This document shows positions 1 to 10,736 of a DNA stretch of 64,000 nucleotides, one piece after another. This DNA comes from Rhabditoides inermis (taxonomy: Eukaryota > Nematoda > Chromadorea > Rhabditida > Rhabditidae), in assembly GCA_963966185.1 (NCBI GenBank), contig CAWZYM010000398.1, forward strand, positions 839,501 to 903,500, given 5' to 3'. The stretch's first letter is position 1. Each line of letters begins with the position of its first letter. A model generated the notes under the pieces. It made no database searches and was not told the origin of the DNA. It saw only the letters and a program-made list of their open reading frames with translations. Both the position numbers and the translations under genes were made by a program.

Positions 1-9
1 GTGTACTAG

Positions 10-531
10 TACTTGTTCACAAGTCGCTTGCAGACGATCTTGTTGTTGCCGTGTCTGCGGGGTAGAGCCGGCAAGTCGCGCCACTCTCCGACCACCGACA
101 GAAGCACAGCGGCCGCTCAACAGCAGCTCCTAAGCGACCGCACCGACAGAGGTAGCCAATGTGCGTGCATGCTCTCTGCAACCTGTGGTAATTCCACGGA
201 CTGGTGACGAATTGGTTGGCCTCAATTCCTCAATTGTGTTGCATGAAATTGGTTCGGATAGATATAGCGTTTTATGTTTTATGTTTGCAACAATTTTACG
301 TTCAAAACGATCGTGTAATGCAACAATTTGCAACAATTTTATGTTCAAAAAGATCCTATGATGCAACAATTCGCAACAATTCTACGTTCGAACAATCCTG
401 TAATGCAGCAATTCGCAGCAATTTTACGTTCAGAACGGTTTTGTAAAGTCAACTTTTGATGGTGTATGATTTCAGACGGTGGCGTGAACACGGGCCGGGA
501 CACGCCGCGCTCGATGTGCTACGAGAGCTGA
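10..531 (+). CDS. 3' end of an unidentified gene (two exons)
   Basis: Two exons are supported. The first runs from about 10 (after a CTAG acceptor; an in-frame TAG lies at 7-9) to 151, where a GTAGCC donor follows. The second runs from 476 (TTTCAG acceptor) to the TGA at 529-531. The phases agree: a single G at the end of the first exon joins AC of the second. The tail begins YLFTSRLQTILLLPCLRG, then is basic and Gln/Ser-rich, and ends SMCYES. A hydrophobic stretch followed by a cysteine and basic residues would suit the cytoplasmic tail of a membrane receptor after its last helix, but this is inference. The family is not recognised and most of the gene lies upstream of the window. Confidence 0.45.
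287..445. repeat. Minisatellite, about 43-bp unit, 3.7 copies
   Basis: Inside the intron between the two exons above, a unit of 42-43 bp is repeated almost four times. Each copy contains GCAACAATT (or GCAGCAATT), then TTTTACGTTC, then a variable ATCCTGTA end. The copies have diverged by point changes but little by length, so this is an old tandem array. Confidence 0.8.
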
Positions 532-1502
532 CCTCTTCTCTCCACTCATTCTCATTACTCTTCTTCTCCCCTGTGATCTCGCCATGTCATTGCTTGCAGG
601 GTCGCTAGTCGCTATGCATATCACTCCCTCTTATTACGAGCAGACCCCGTAGATCTCTCTCTTCTTCTTCTTTTTTGAAACGTTCTCCCTCGGTGATAAG
701 CCCTCCTAATACGAGCTAACGGCTTTCTGCTGAGCCAATTAATTATGTTCGAGTGTGTACCAAACTACTAAGCATTACGTTTTTACCATTGCGCCCAAAC
801 AAATGTCATAAATCATATGTCTCTCTGTTCTCTGTTTTTAATTATTATTGTAGTTCATGTTGTAACACCTGCTTGCGCTGGACCATGTTTTTTCTCGTAT
901 CTCTCTCACTCTACGAGTGATCTTTGTTTGCGAACAAGATGATAAAAGGTTTATTCAAAACTTGACGCAATCAGTGGGCGCTCTTTGTAAAAGTACATCA
1001 TTAAGCGACATAACATTGTCTCATAAAGACCTCACTGTGTTTCGCGCGCGTCTCTTTGCAGAGCGTAACGCGCTGATTCAATCAACAATTGTGTTATGCA
1101 AATGAAGATGTTTGGGGTGGTGCGGGTTCCGTCTTCATTAAGACGCGCTCTGTCATTAACGATTGGAGAGAGAGGGGGTTGCACTGATTAGCCCGGCTGC
1201 CCGCATCGGCCCGCCGGCCATTCACGCGTTTTTCTCCGCCAACATATGTTCCCTCTTTTTTTGTTACGCAATCACCTGGCTGCATTGGATGTGATGGCTC
1301 TTCTTCCACTTTCCAAATGCTTTCAGAGTGGATGCGATGGGTGCGCTGGTTCGTCTCACTTCTCGCCCTAGCCGTTCTTTGCATGGTTGGTCATCACGTC
1401 ATTTGCATAGACTTCCTCTTCGCGTGTTCCTAGACTTCCTGGAGTGCAGGGGGTGCTGTGTTGCAGGGGCGCATGAATAAAGAGAGTGTGCACTATTTTC
1501 AG
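532..1502. other. No convincing gene
   Basis: No exon in this stretch could be supported. It must hold the end of the upstream gene's 3' UTR and probably the 5' exon or exons of the fucosyltransferase, because that protein needs a signal-anchor that has not been found. CT-rich runs occur near 600-670. Confidence 0.4.
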
Positions 1503-3247
1503 ATCTTTTCCGCGTTCTCCCGTGAAAACAGCGTTGAACTATGGCGGGTGGGCGAGAGAGGGGACAGGATCGCGGATCAGTTGCGGGTCGGGCAGGTATG
1601 AAAGTACATATGTAAGAATGGCGCCCCTATTTTCACGATATGTTCAGGTGTATGTTCAAAGAAACACTATTCTTTCGCACATGAACAACTTCACACATAC
1701 CAACATTTAGAATTAGAATGCTTCTTTCAGACATCCGACCGTGTCTTCATGATCTATCAAGAGAACATACCAATCTCGCGGTATGGCTTTCAAGGTTTCC
1801 ACAAGGACGGGTGCGCAGCGAGGAACTGCTTTCTCACGGGTAAACGTGAGTACAACTTTTTTTAAAGCTTAAGACCTTCGCTTCGTTTAGAAGAGCACAT
1901 TTCTTCTGCGAATGTCATAGTGCTGAATGAGAAATCTGTTCTTCCTGAATTGCGTGCGCATCAGTTGAGAGTGTTGCATCTGTTGGAGAGTCCGGTGAAC
2001 ACACTCGATTTATCCAGATTCAATGGACAGGTAAGCGTAAGTTATTAGTTTGACTTCTTCGATTTTTTTGTAATTTTTGTAAGCTTGATTTGTCTGTAGT
2101 TAGTTGAACTTCATGGATTTGAGTTACTTATATAATGATGTTATTACATACATAAATTGCATACTTTCAGATTAACCTGACGGCAACGTATCGTCACGAC
2201 AGTGATATAGTCACACCCTATGGCAGATTTCAATATTTTAAATCGAAAATTAACAGTGGTGAAAGTGATGTAGACTACTCTTCGGGTAAGTCGCACTCTC
2301 TACTGATCTGATCGATAAAGACACGTGTTTCAGGTAAAACGAAACTGGTAGCTTGGATCGTGTCAAATTGTTTCACAAACAACGGCAGAATGCAATACGC
2401 TCATAATTTGTCAAACTACGTACAGGTGTCAAGAAGGTACTGATACTGATTGTTTATCATTTCAGGTAGACATTTTCGGGAAATGCGGTCGGCGCTCACT
2501 CACTCATGGAGAAGCGAATTCGATGATGCGTCGAGACTACAAATTCTACCTCGCCTTTGAAAACTCAAACTGTCAGGACTACGTTACGGAGAAGTTCTTC
2601 AATGCTCTACGGTAAACTTTTCATGAAAGTTTGATTTACACAATTTGAAACAGTTCGAACCTCCTACAAAATCTTTAAATATTAATATTAATTCAATGAG
2701 TATGGTTGAGAAACTAAAACTCAATATACTTAAATATACATACAACAGTAAAGATACACTGTTCAACTCCGCTCGACTACAAGTCTACAACTTGTTCAGC
2801 AATGGCGTCGTACCAATCGTTCTCGGCCCGTCCCGCTCCTTCTACGAACGCATCGCCCCGCCACACTCATTCATCCACGTGCAAGACTATACCGACGAGA
2901 ACACGCTGGCAGAGTGAGATATTGTTTGAAATTATTAATTTAAACAACTTACAACACTCGATAATAAGATAACATTGATAACATGATAATAAGATGATAA
3001 CGTGAGTTGATTGTAGCCATCTCCTCTACCTCGACCGCAACACGACGGCATACAACGAGTACTTTTCCTGGAAGAGAGTGGGCCGTCTCAGCGAGTCGTA
3101 CTTCTACTGTCGACTGTGCGCTGTCATCCAACAACCCATCCAAAAGGTTCAACCACCCCTAGTCACTAGACCACCCACATCGTTTAGGTATACTCAGACT
3201 TGGATAGGTGGTGGCGAGGCAGCGACAACGACGCGGTGTGCTCGTGA
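1503..3247 (+). CDS. Alpha-1,3-fucosyltransferase (5' end not located)
   Basis: This encodes a Golgi GT10-family enzyme that transfers fucose from GDP-fucose to N-glycans or glycolipids. Exons by eye: 1503-1595 (tentative), 1731-1845, 1891-2030, 2171-2285, 2334-2425, 2466-2611, 2749-2913, 3017-3146, 3188-3247; every phase agrees. Diagnostic stretches in order are LHLLESPVNT, TATYRHDSDIVTPYG, and the GDP-fucose-binding motif YKFYLAFENSNCQDYVTEKF, then VVPIVLG, LDRNTTAYNEYFSW, and a cysteine-containing tail with DLDRWW typical of nematode members. About 351 residues are visible. The N-terminal signal-anchor exon is missing and is probably upstream. Exon 2749-2913 adds about 16 residues between the motif and VVPIVLG, so its acceptor is the least certain. 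Several worm paralogues (fut genes) exist and I cannot say which this is. Confidence 0.85.
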
Positions 3248-4083
3248 GAAGAAAGCGACACACGTACACAAAAAGCTCTCGCTCGATTATTCATTCATCA
3301 TTCATCGAGCGCCACCACTCTTCACACTCAATCTCCACCTCCGAGCTCCGTTGTGCTCGAACTCGATTACACCTACATTTGAGTCACTCGACGGTCGGCC
3401 GGCCGCTAGTGCTAGTCGCTCTTTGTATAAATGATGGATGGGACGAGTGGTGTGGTGGTCGTCTGATGCTCATTTGCTCCCCTCACTTCTTCAATGACAA
3501 TCGTGCGAGCACTCCTCACTCATGTCCTCGCCGCTGTGGCCGCCCTACAATCAAAGGTACTTATCACTTATCAATAAAATATAACTTATCATTATTCATT
3601 CTATCTATCCGTTCCGAGTTATATATACACGTACAGACTGTGGTCTATGGTGTTGCTGCGTCATGTAGATTCTAGACTCATCTCACATTCTATTACCCAT
3701 ATTCGTCTTGGTTGATTAGTGCGCAGAGGGAGAGAGGACGGCGGCTGTTTTGTAGACGCCGGCTGGAAAAGAGAGAGAGAGCGGGAGAAAAATTGGAATT
3801 AGTGGTCAGAGCCGGCCTGGGCGCACAGCTCTATTGCCCGATTTCACTCAGTTCCCCCTCCTCTCACTCTCGCTTTTAAATGGGTTCCTTCTCTTTCCGA
3901 AAGTGCCAACTGAATTGCGTAGCGGCAAAAGGACGCCAGGCTAATCATTTCAATTCGCCGTTGGCGTGTGCGAGTGACATTGTTTTGTTGGCGTTGCGGG
4001 GTGGGTTGAGTTGTATGTGTTTCGGATGCGTGACTGTCGCCGGCAGCCGTTCACTGTTTCACGCGGTATTGCTTCGGTTGCAG
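3248..4083. other. Intergenic; one possible signal-peptide exon
   Basis: This is mostly unassigned. An ATG at 3494 opens 21 codons of hydrophobic, signal-like sequence ending at a GTACTT donor (3494-3556, phase 0). It could be an alternative first exon of the gene that follows, because the next acceptor (CAG at 4081-4083) is also phase 0 in frame with that gene's ATG. Chance is just as likely. An AATAAA at 3573-3578 could end the fucosyltransferase transcript. Confidence 0.3.
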
Positions 4084-4089
4084 TTCACA

Positions 4090-6246
4090 ATGTCGCACGA
4101 GAAGGACCTGGCTGCGTCCTCATACGGCGTCTATCCCCGACCCAGGCTCCTTCCCAGTCCCGTGTGCTGCTGTAAGATAATGCACATCAAGGTGATACAT
4201 TTTCATTACATATGATGGTTCTGACAAAGACACGTAACTTTCATGAAGTGTAGCTCATTGGCAACCGCATTATGTAGATTCTTTGAGCTCGATGCTCCAT
4301 CATAATGTTCGTTTGTAGACTGGTACGTCTTGGATAGCGTACTGTGAGGCGTTGTGGATAACGACGCAGCTCTCGTTTTGGACGGCGCAAGCTGTCGTCG
4401 CCGCATTCTCGCCAGTGTACGTCATCGTCGGTGAGTCATTGGAAAGGACACATCAATTCAATTTCGTTTACCGACTATTCCTGCCTCCTAAAAACTTCCC
4501 GAATAAGGTTTTAGTCCTGACACCCCATTGCTACAATGCTACAATCTAAATGAGAGCGAGTGGCAGAGATTTTGTTTTGATACAGGTGGACTTTGAAGCA
4601 AGATGACAATCTTGCGTGAACGAATAATAGTCCGCATTTGGGCGTGGAGTGGTGTTGTTGTTGCCGCTTTCTTTGTGAAATGGACGCGGGCAAATAGCTC
4701 ATCGTTTGCTGAGCTTTATGTCATTATTTCAGAGTTTTAATGCTAATGTTTTTGTACCAAAACAGATTATACATATTACAAAAATACTTTCCAATAATGA
4801 TGCCTGGTTTGTACTGACTGTCCTAATTGATCAAATGAACCGAAATTACTCTAGTTTTGCAAACAATTTTCCAAGTTTGATCACGGTACAAAGGAACCTG
4901 TGTTGCTACAATAAAAAAAACGTTCATTACAAACTCGTAAAATGCGGAGATCGTGTTGTCACATGTATCAATTAAACTCATTTTGGTTCTTTGGTCAAGG
5001 TGTCTAATTGGCAATTAAAAACAAGCTACGTACGTTCACTAATAAGTACTGTTGAGAAATAACGTCATTTTAAGTTAGAAGATTATATATCGTCGATTAG
5101 TAAATCACGCGTCAATTAGCTTTCAATTAGTTTTCTTGAAAATTGTTTTATTGCCGTATTACTTTACCTTTGGTATCTTTTAAAAACATCAAGTAAAAAA
5201 ACAAGTATGATGAATGATAAAATACTTAAAAAAAAAAACTCTTTCAGGATACACGCTCACCTTCGTGCAACTTCTCTTTGTGGCTGCTCTCTACAAAGTA
5301 AGTGGACTGACAAGTGCACGTAATAAGTATTATAGTCATGTTTTCATTAGTATTAGTAGCTAGAAATATACACATTTCCACATACACACGTCTAGACTGA
5401 AGATAATGAAATTAATGAGAAAGTCGTCATTTTCTGAGAGAGAAAAACGTTTGCAAATTTTTTTTTGAACATTTATAACTACAAAATCCAATGATTATTT
5501 GTAATCACTAAAACATGATAATGGCACGAACACAACGAAATCACTCAGAAGAACCTAAAATGGCCATAGGTCAGGGTCTCCGAGACTACATTAAAATCCA
5601 CCCTAAAATAAAGGAATAAGTCGAAATTTTTCTGAATTCAAAAAAAGATGACATCATAATATAACTCAGGGTCTTCGCGACTACCGCTTGTCTCTCGTGG
5701 CGATGTACATCTGTGGGGTTGCGGTGCGGCTATGTCTCTTCACATCCTATCTCATACTCACCGTCTACCTCGTGTTCACTGAGTATCAAGGTACGCCGAT
5801 TCTGTCACTATCACAGCCATCCGTTGTCAAACTACCCCTTTGTTCTTAACCTATTTTATGATTAGGTATTATCAATATGATCGTGTTCCAGAAAAGTCGA
5901 TGGCGATGGCGATCATGTGGATCAAGATCGTATTCTGTATCGTCCACATTGGAATGCAGGTGACTGTTGTACTCTTCTAAGACACACTCATTACCGTCAC
6001 AGTAAAATGAAGAGAATACATAAGTCAACATGTCGAGCGGAAAGCTTCTTACGTCGACAGTCGTCAGCGGATTTTCTGATTTCACGCGCGCTCGCGCCGC
6101 AAGTGCATTATATCATTACATTGTAGGTGTTCGCCATGAGCACGGCTCGGCGATGTCTCGCCTACTTCCGACGAGCCAAGCAGGCCGCTTCCTCGCCCAC
6201 CCCAGCCATCCACGCCCACCACTCGCCACGCATCACCTCCTTCTGA
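4090..6246 (+). CDS. LAPTM-like four-transmembrane protein
   Basis: Exons are 4090-4191, 4319-4430, 5248-5297, 5670-5790, 5892-5959 and 6127-6246 (TGA at 6244-6246). All phases agree and give 190 residues. A short cytoplasmic head ends in a Cys cluster, CCCKIMHIKTGT, which matches the pattern before helix 1 in lysosome-associated LAPTM4/5 proteins (Cys-Cys-x-Cys-x-His-x-x-Thr-Gly-Thr). Four hydrophobic segments follow, then a basic His/Ser-rich tail. LAPTM proteins sit in endosome and lysosome membranes, where they affect sorting of transporters and receptors; that role here is inferred from family resemblance only. The ATG at 4090 lies six bases after a TTGCAG acceptor, which could be a spliced-leader (SL1) site. 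Intron 2 is over 800 bp and holds nothing recognised. Confidence 0.75.
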
Positions 6247-6383
6247 CTACATCACTTTCCCTCTCTCGTCATATCCTCGCGTCCGTGATACTTTCTTACG
6301 TTTCCAATACCAAATCTTGGATCAATTACTGTCTGTCTGTCTCTCTCAGTGTGTGTATATGTAAATACGGTGCTTGAGATTTT

Positions 6384-6389
6384 AATAAA
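6384..6389 (+). terminator. Poly(A) signal of the LAPTM-like gene
   Basis: AATAAA lies 138 bp after the stop codon, just before the 3' end of the retrotransposon relic. Confidence 0.6.
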
Positions 6390-6395
6390 ACGGCA

Positions 6396-7560
6396 TGAAT
6401 TAGTAATAGTAATAGTTTAATTACCGTGTTGGATACTTAACATGTGCATCATAGAAAACATAACAGTGCTTACGGTAGGATAGTAATAATAAGGGAAAAA
6501 GAAGAAACATTCAAAGTGTAGACAATAAGCAAACTACAAATGTCGAATGTTAGACATGGGATGCAAATGGGGATTGTCTACTAAGTGGGATTTCACGCTA
6601 CTGGTTTTCGCAGATTCAACAATATCAGATGGAAGTGAGTTCCAAACTCCATAAAACTTCTGAAAGAACGCGCTGCTCCGCAGAAACGAGTCATATGATG
6701 GCGAAAGACGATATTTGTGAGATGTGCGCGACCGAGTTGGGACTAATTCTAAAAGACCAGAATAATTAAGAGAGGTGGTTTTAGTAATAACTTTGTGAAC
6801 TACGTCATTTATAAAGCGGCGTTGTTCAAGAGTTTGAAGGCCAAGGAGCTGGAGGCGTTCAGGATAGGTGAGCGAGAACAAGTCAGCGCGACGACATATT
6901 CGGCGCGTATAGTATCGCTGCACTGACTCGGTCAAGTTCACTGATCCCACATCCTGAGGGTTCTACAATTCAGTACAATACTCTAGCTTGCACCGGAAAT
7001 ACGTTGTGTAAGCGGTGACAAGAACCTTCAAGTCTCTTGTACGATAAACTCTCAGAAAATCATTTATGGCATATAGGGTGCCTTTAACAATGTTTGCAAA
7101 ATGGTATTCAAAAATCAAGGACCCACACATAGTCACACCAAGATCCCTTACAGAGTTAGCAGGTGCGAGCGTAGCGCCATGTGCTGTATACTCATGTTTG
7201 GCATTTCGGCGGCCTATGTGCAGTATCTGCGTTTTTTCAGTGGAGATCTGCAGACCCATTCTAAAGCCCACTTTGCGACAACGTCGATTGCTTTTTGAAA
7301 CATAATTTTTGCCAAATTATCACTCGGATCAAAAGCGAAGTATATTTTCAAATCGTCTGCGTATAGAGCACACTCGACATAATCAGGCAGGCTATCAACA
7401 ATATTATTGATAAAGATATTGAAGAGTATGGGTCCAAGACACGACCCCTGCGGCACACCACAGTTGACGAGTCGAGGAGACGAGAGCTCATCTCCAACCT
7501 TAACTTGTTGGCAACGGTCAGAAAGGAAGGCTCGAATCCACCCGAGAACGTTTTTCACGA
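6396..7560 (-). mobile_element. Broken non-LTR (LINE-type) retrotransposon, RT portion
   Basis: Read on the minus strand from about 7560, the sequence encodes a reverse transcriptase of the Jockey/CR1 type. It shows GVPQGSCLGPILFNIFINNI (motif 4), LYADD (catalytic motif 5), then the thumb-like region with RRICRRADLF and SLPSDIV near the C terminus. The reading frame is split into at least three pieces (about 7558-7214, 7271-6963 and 6950-6534), so it is a pseudogene. It is 5'-truncated: no endonuclease domain is present. The 3' end has short A/T-rich repeats of the CTATTA type near 6400, which resemble the microsatellite tails of CR1-like elements. Confidence 0.85.
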
Positions 7561-8360
7561 ATACCCAGCGAATGCAAACGTTGTGGTTTTATGGTCGCCC
7601 CTTGGCCGTTCTTTATTTCGGAGGATGCTCTGTTTGCTTGCTTCAATCAACGGTCTCTCCATCTATTCGCGTTTTGTCTCCTCTTTTTTCAATTATTCCG
7701 ACGAAGTTGAAGTTAGTGGAGGAAATCCTAAATAATCGGACGCAAAACCGTGGCTCTCGAGTTTCTATGTGATTGGATTACACACACACACATACACACA
7801 CACACACTCACAAATCGGTTTTGTTTTTCGCTTTTTTTGACATATGCGGTGTCGGTCACGCCTCCTCACACATATCACGTCCCCCCTGGCACTGGAAATT
7901 ACCATAACGCCACCGTGTACTTTCTCATTTCTCGTGTATACACCTAGACGCGCGGGTAGGTGGTCCTCGCATAATCATGCCACGCTCGCGTGCGCAAGTG
8001 GAATCCCAGCGGTAAGCAAGCGTCAGACTCGATGATTCAGTCGGCATAATGCGTCAACGAAACTCTCCACCCCTCATCCACAGTCGATTAGCACTTCTAT
8101 GCGTATACCGCTCGCCAGTCGCCCTCTCTCTCCCTTCATCTCTTTCTCCCTCTTCTCCTCTCGCAAGCCTGCTGTCGGCACGCCAATTTCATTACACAGA
8201 TTACGCAAAAGCTGTTCGTGCGCCTCTTTTGTCTTCTTGATATAATGTGTGTTCGGTAATCAGCAATTGCGTACACGCTAATTGTTGTCGTGTGGCGCAG
8301 TGTTTCTCTTTCTGTTTCTCTACTGCCGCTTTTCCAGGGCCTAGACACACATTCACAGCG
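7561..8360. other. Intergenic, contains a (CA)n tract
   Basis: No gene is supported. A (CA)n microsatellite lies at about 7781-7810. The last few hundred bases should hold the promoter and 5' UTR of the small secreted protein. Confidence 0.5.
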
Positions 8361-10289
8361 ATGCATCGGTCGCGAATGCTATGCTTCATTACCGTAGTCA
8401 TCGTCGCAGTTATAACAGCAGGTATGCATGTTTTTAAAGTACATCTAGTTTCAAACAGTCAAATCTACAACACCTATCGCATGACCCTGGTCTTTAGATT
8501 CATTCTTGATGATCGGATCTATTCGTCAACCTCATTAGGCCCGGGCAAACTTTTTCGCGAAAAAAAATCGCGCGAAAACTGCAATGCTTTAGCATGCATT
8601 ATTGATTTGCAATTCGCAGCGCGTACTTTTTCGCGCGAAAATTTCAGCGAATCGCGAAAACTTTCGCGGACACCGTTTTCGCTGCGAAACGAGAGATACC
8701 ACAGATTCGCTACTTTCTCGCGAATCCATGTACAAAACTTGACTTTTCAGAATATTGTTCATTCTTTATTTTCGAAACGACACTTCATAAACATCGTGAA
8801 AGCTGTATTGACCACATTTGTTTGCAGTTATTACATACTAGTCGTTGCGCACTCGTGCCACCCGATTCGCGCGAAAAGTTTGGCGAATTTGAAAAAAGGC
8901 GTGCGCAAGTGACAACACAATGTTCCTATTTGAATGTTTGGTGTTAAACATGTCACAGAACCTCTAAGAAATAGGTTTTCAATTATAACAAACAAAACAA
9001 GTCTGTGTAATTCTCGGTGGAAGCGATTATCTTCGAATTCGCCAAATTTAAGCGAAAAGATCACGAATTCGCGCGATTATGGGTAGTTTCGCGAATCTCT
9101 CAAGCTAAGAGTTTTGAGATTGTTTTCGCATTTCGCTCGCGAAAAAGTCTGCCGGAGGCCTTACGTTATCATACAGTGCGCGCGCGTCAAAGCCTAATTG
9201 AGTGCTACTGTGTTTTTGTGCGTGTCATTTAGCAATCACTACCCAATTCAAACTTGATATGTGCTTTTCAGAAGCGTGCATACCACACATACACAAAACA
9301 CTTTGAATTAGTATTCATTGCGAAAGGAATTTATTGATATAAATAGATAGGGGAAGAGAAAGAAAGAGAGGGAGAGAATGCAAAGAATCTATTTCGTTTT
9401 GAAAACAGTGTCATTATAAAAGATATAGGGAAGGGTTAACGAGGGCAATTCATTTCTTGTCACATAGACTGAACATATACTTTATTTTATGAACATTATT
9501 TTATGAAGGTAATTTACCAACTAGAAGCCTTCAAAGCTGTGTCGAAAATCTGTAGATTGTAGAGAAAAAAATATGAACAATCTGAAATGTATTCGATTTC
9601 AGAAGTCGCGGGCGAAGCGAATGACAATCTTCGGATTCTGCGGAGGAATGGCGCGCAATTCTGGCTGGATCGCATTCGAGTCAACAAATACAAGACGCAC
9701 AAAATCAACAACATCCGCTACACCAACACGAAATGTGAGGACTACTGCCTGTTTTACTCTCTATGCTCTATCTTTGTCTCGTCTCTCTCTCTCTCTCTCT
9801 TTCCCCTCTTTTTCTGCATTGTCTCATGATACATTCACCGCTCATTAATTGATCAAGAAGGCTGTGTTTATCGGGTGTACGACTCGGATGCGTGTATTTG
9901 ATAGATGGGGCCTTTCCATGACACGTAAATAACTTTGCGAATTCATAATTCGACAACATCCGTGTCCATTTTTTCTCTTAAAAATATCGTGTCAGCCTAC
10001 ACCCGCGTTATGAAATACACCCGCGTTTCCAAATTGCAAAGTTTCATGAAGAAGAAAACACGTTTTCAGAGGAGCCACCAAGTGATATGCTTAAACAGTG
10101 CAACAAACAGTGCGAAACCCAAACTATTCGCTTTTGCAAGATACTTAAGAGGAAACGTTTTCAATTCATATTTTAGGGGAGCCGCCGAGTGAGAAGCTCA
10201 AGGACGCTACGGCCGATCAGATGGCGGCCAAGCAGGCGCTGCAGGGCATGGACCTGATGCGGAAGATCGAGCAGCTCTCCCAGATCTAG
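8361..10289 (+). CDS. Small secreted protein of unknown function
   Basis: Three exons, 8361-8421, 9603-9734 and 10177-10289 (TAG at 10287-10289), join in phase to give 101 residues. The N terminus MHRSRMLCFITVVIVAVITA is a clear signal peptide whose last codons end exon 1. The mature chain is basic in its middle (RRNGAQFWLDRIRVNKYKTHK) and ends in an amphipathic, probably helical segment (AKQALQGMDLMRKIEQLSQI). There are no cysteines in the mature part and no dibasic-plus-glycine site typical of neuropeptide precursors. I do not recognise the family. Intron 1 carries a complete MITE. The start is the only ATG followed by a signal peptide. Confidence 0.65.
8538..9160. mobile_element. 623-bp MITE, PIF/Harbinger-like
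   Basis: The two ends are inverted repeats of about 23 bp, starting GGCCCGGGCAAACTTTTTCG on the left and ending in its imperfect complement (CGAAAAAGTCTGCCGGAGGCC). They are flanked by TTA on both sides (8535-8537 and 9161-9163). A three-base TTA/TAA target duplication is the signature of PIF/Harbinger transposons. The interior is full of short TTTTCGCGCGAAAA palindromes and has no transposase, so the element is non-autonomous. It sits in intron 1 of the small secreted protein gene. Confidence 0.8.
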
Positions 10290-10694
10290 CCACCCCCTCC
10301 ACTACGGTCACACTCTATGCATTGTCCACTTGATTACGTTCTCCGAATGTGTTTGTATGCTTAACTTATTCCGCTCGACCATCTTGATTGTCATAACTCC
10401 TTTACAGCCGGTTGACAGATAAAGGTGTGTTGTTGATGATGCGTATGATGTAAACCTAAACCGTTCACAGTTTGTGATTGGAGAATACTAACAGTGGAAA
10501 TTGACGTGGGAATGTGGGCAACTGAATGGAAAGAGTGCATTTGTTGGTATGCTGACTCAAGGACATAAACTAAACTCAGCCAAACGCAAATAGACACATG
10601 AGGACACATTTAATCATAAAAAGTACGCAGAGAAATCACAATGAACTCGAGATCGCAAATCACTTGGTGCAGAATATGACATGGGCGCGGCGCG

Positions 10695-10736
10695 TGACGT
10701 CACCAGAATGACGTCATATAGGGGGAAGTGACGTCA
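10695..10736. promoter_or_regulatory. Cluster of three perfect CRE palindromes
   Basis: TGACGTCA, the consensus CREB/ATF site, occurs at 10695-10702, 10709-10716 and 10729-10736. The last overlaps the GPCR stop codon. Three exact 8-bp palindromes in 42 bp is far above chance. Whether they act as an enhancer is inference. Confidence 0.45.

Noticed and set aside
3078..3675. Extended open frames continuing after the fucosyltransferase exon
   Set aside because: Splicing at 3147-3187 gives the family-typical DLDRWW tail and a stop. The longer frames are Arg/Ser-rich without domain support.
7066..7305. Plus-strand frames over 7066-7772
   Set aside because: They are antisense to the reverse transcriptase relic, which has clear RT motifs on the minus strand.
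8531..8545. TTAGGC, the nematode telomere unit
   Set aside because: Only one copy is present, formed by the TTA target site and the MITE end.
8247..8912. 221-codon plus-strand frame running through the small secreted protein start
   Set aside because: It reads through the GT donor at 8422 into MITE palindromes; the spliced model gives a better protein.
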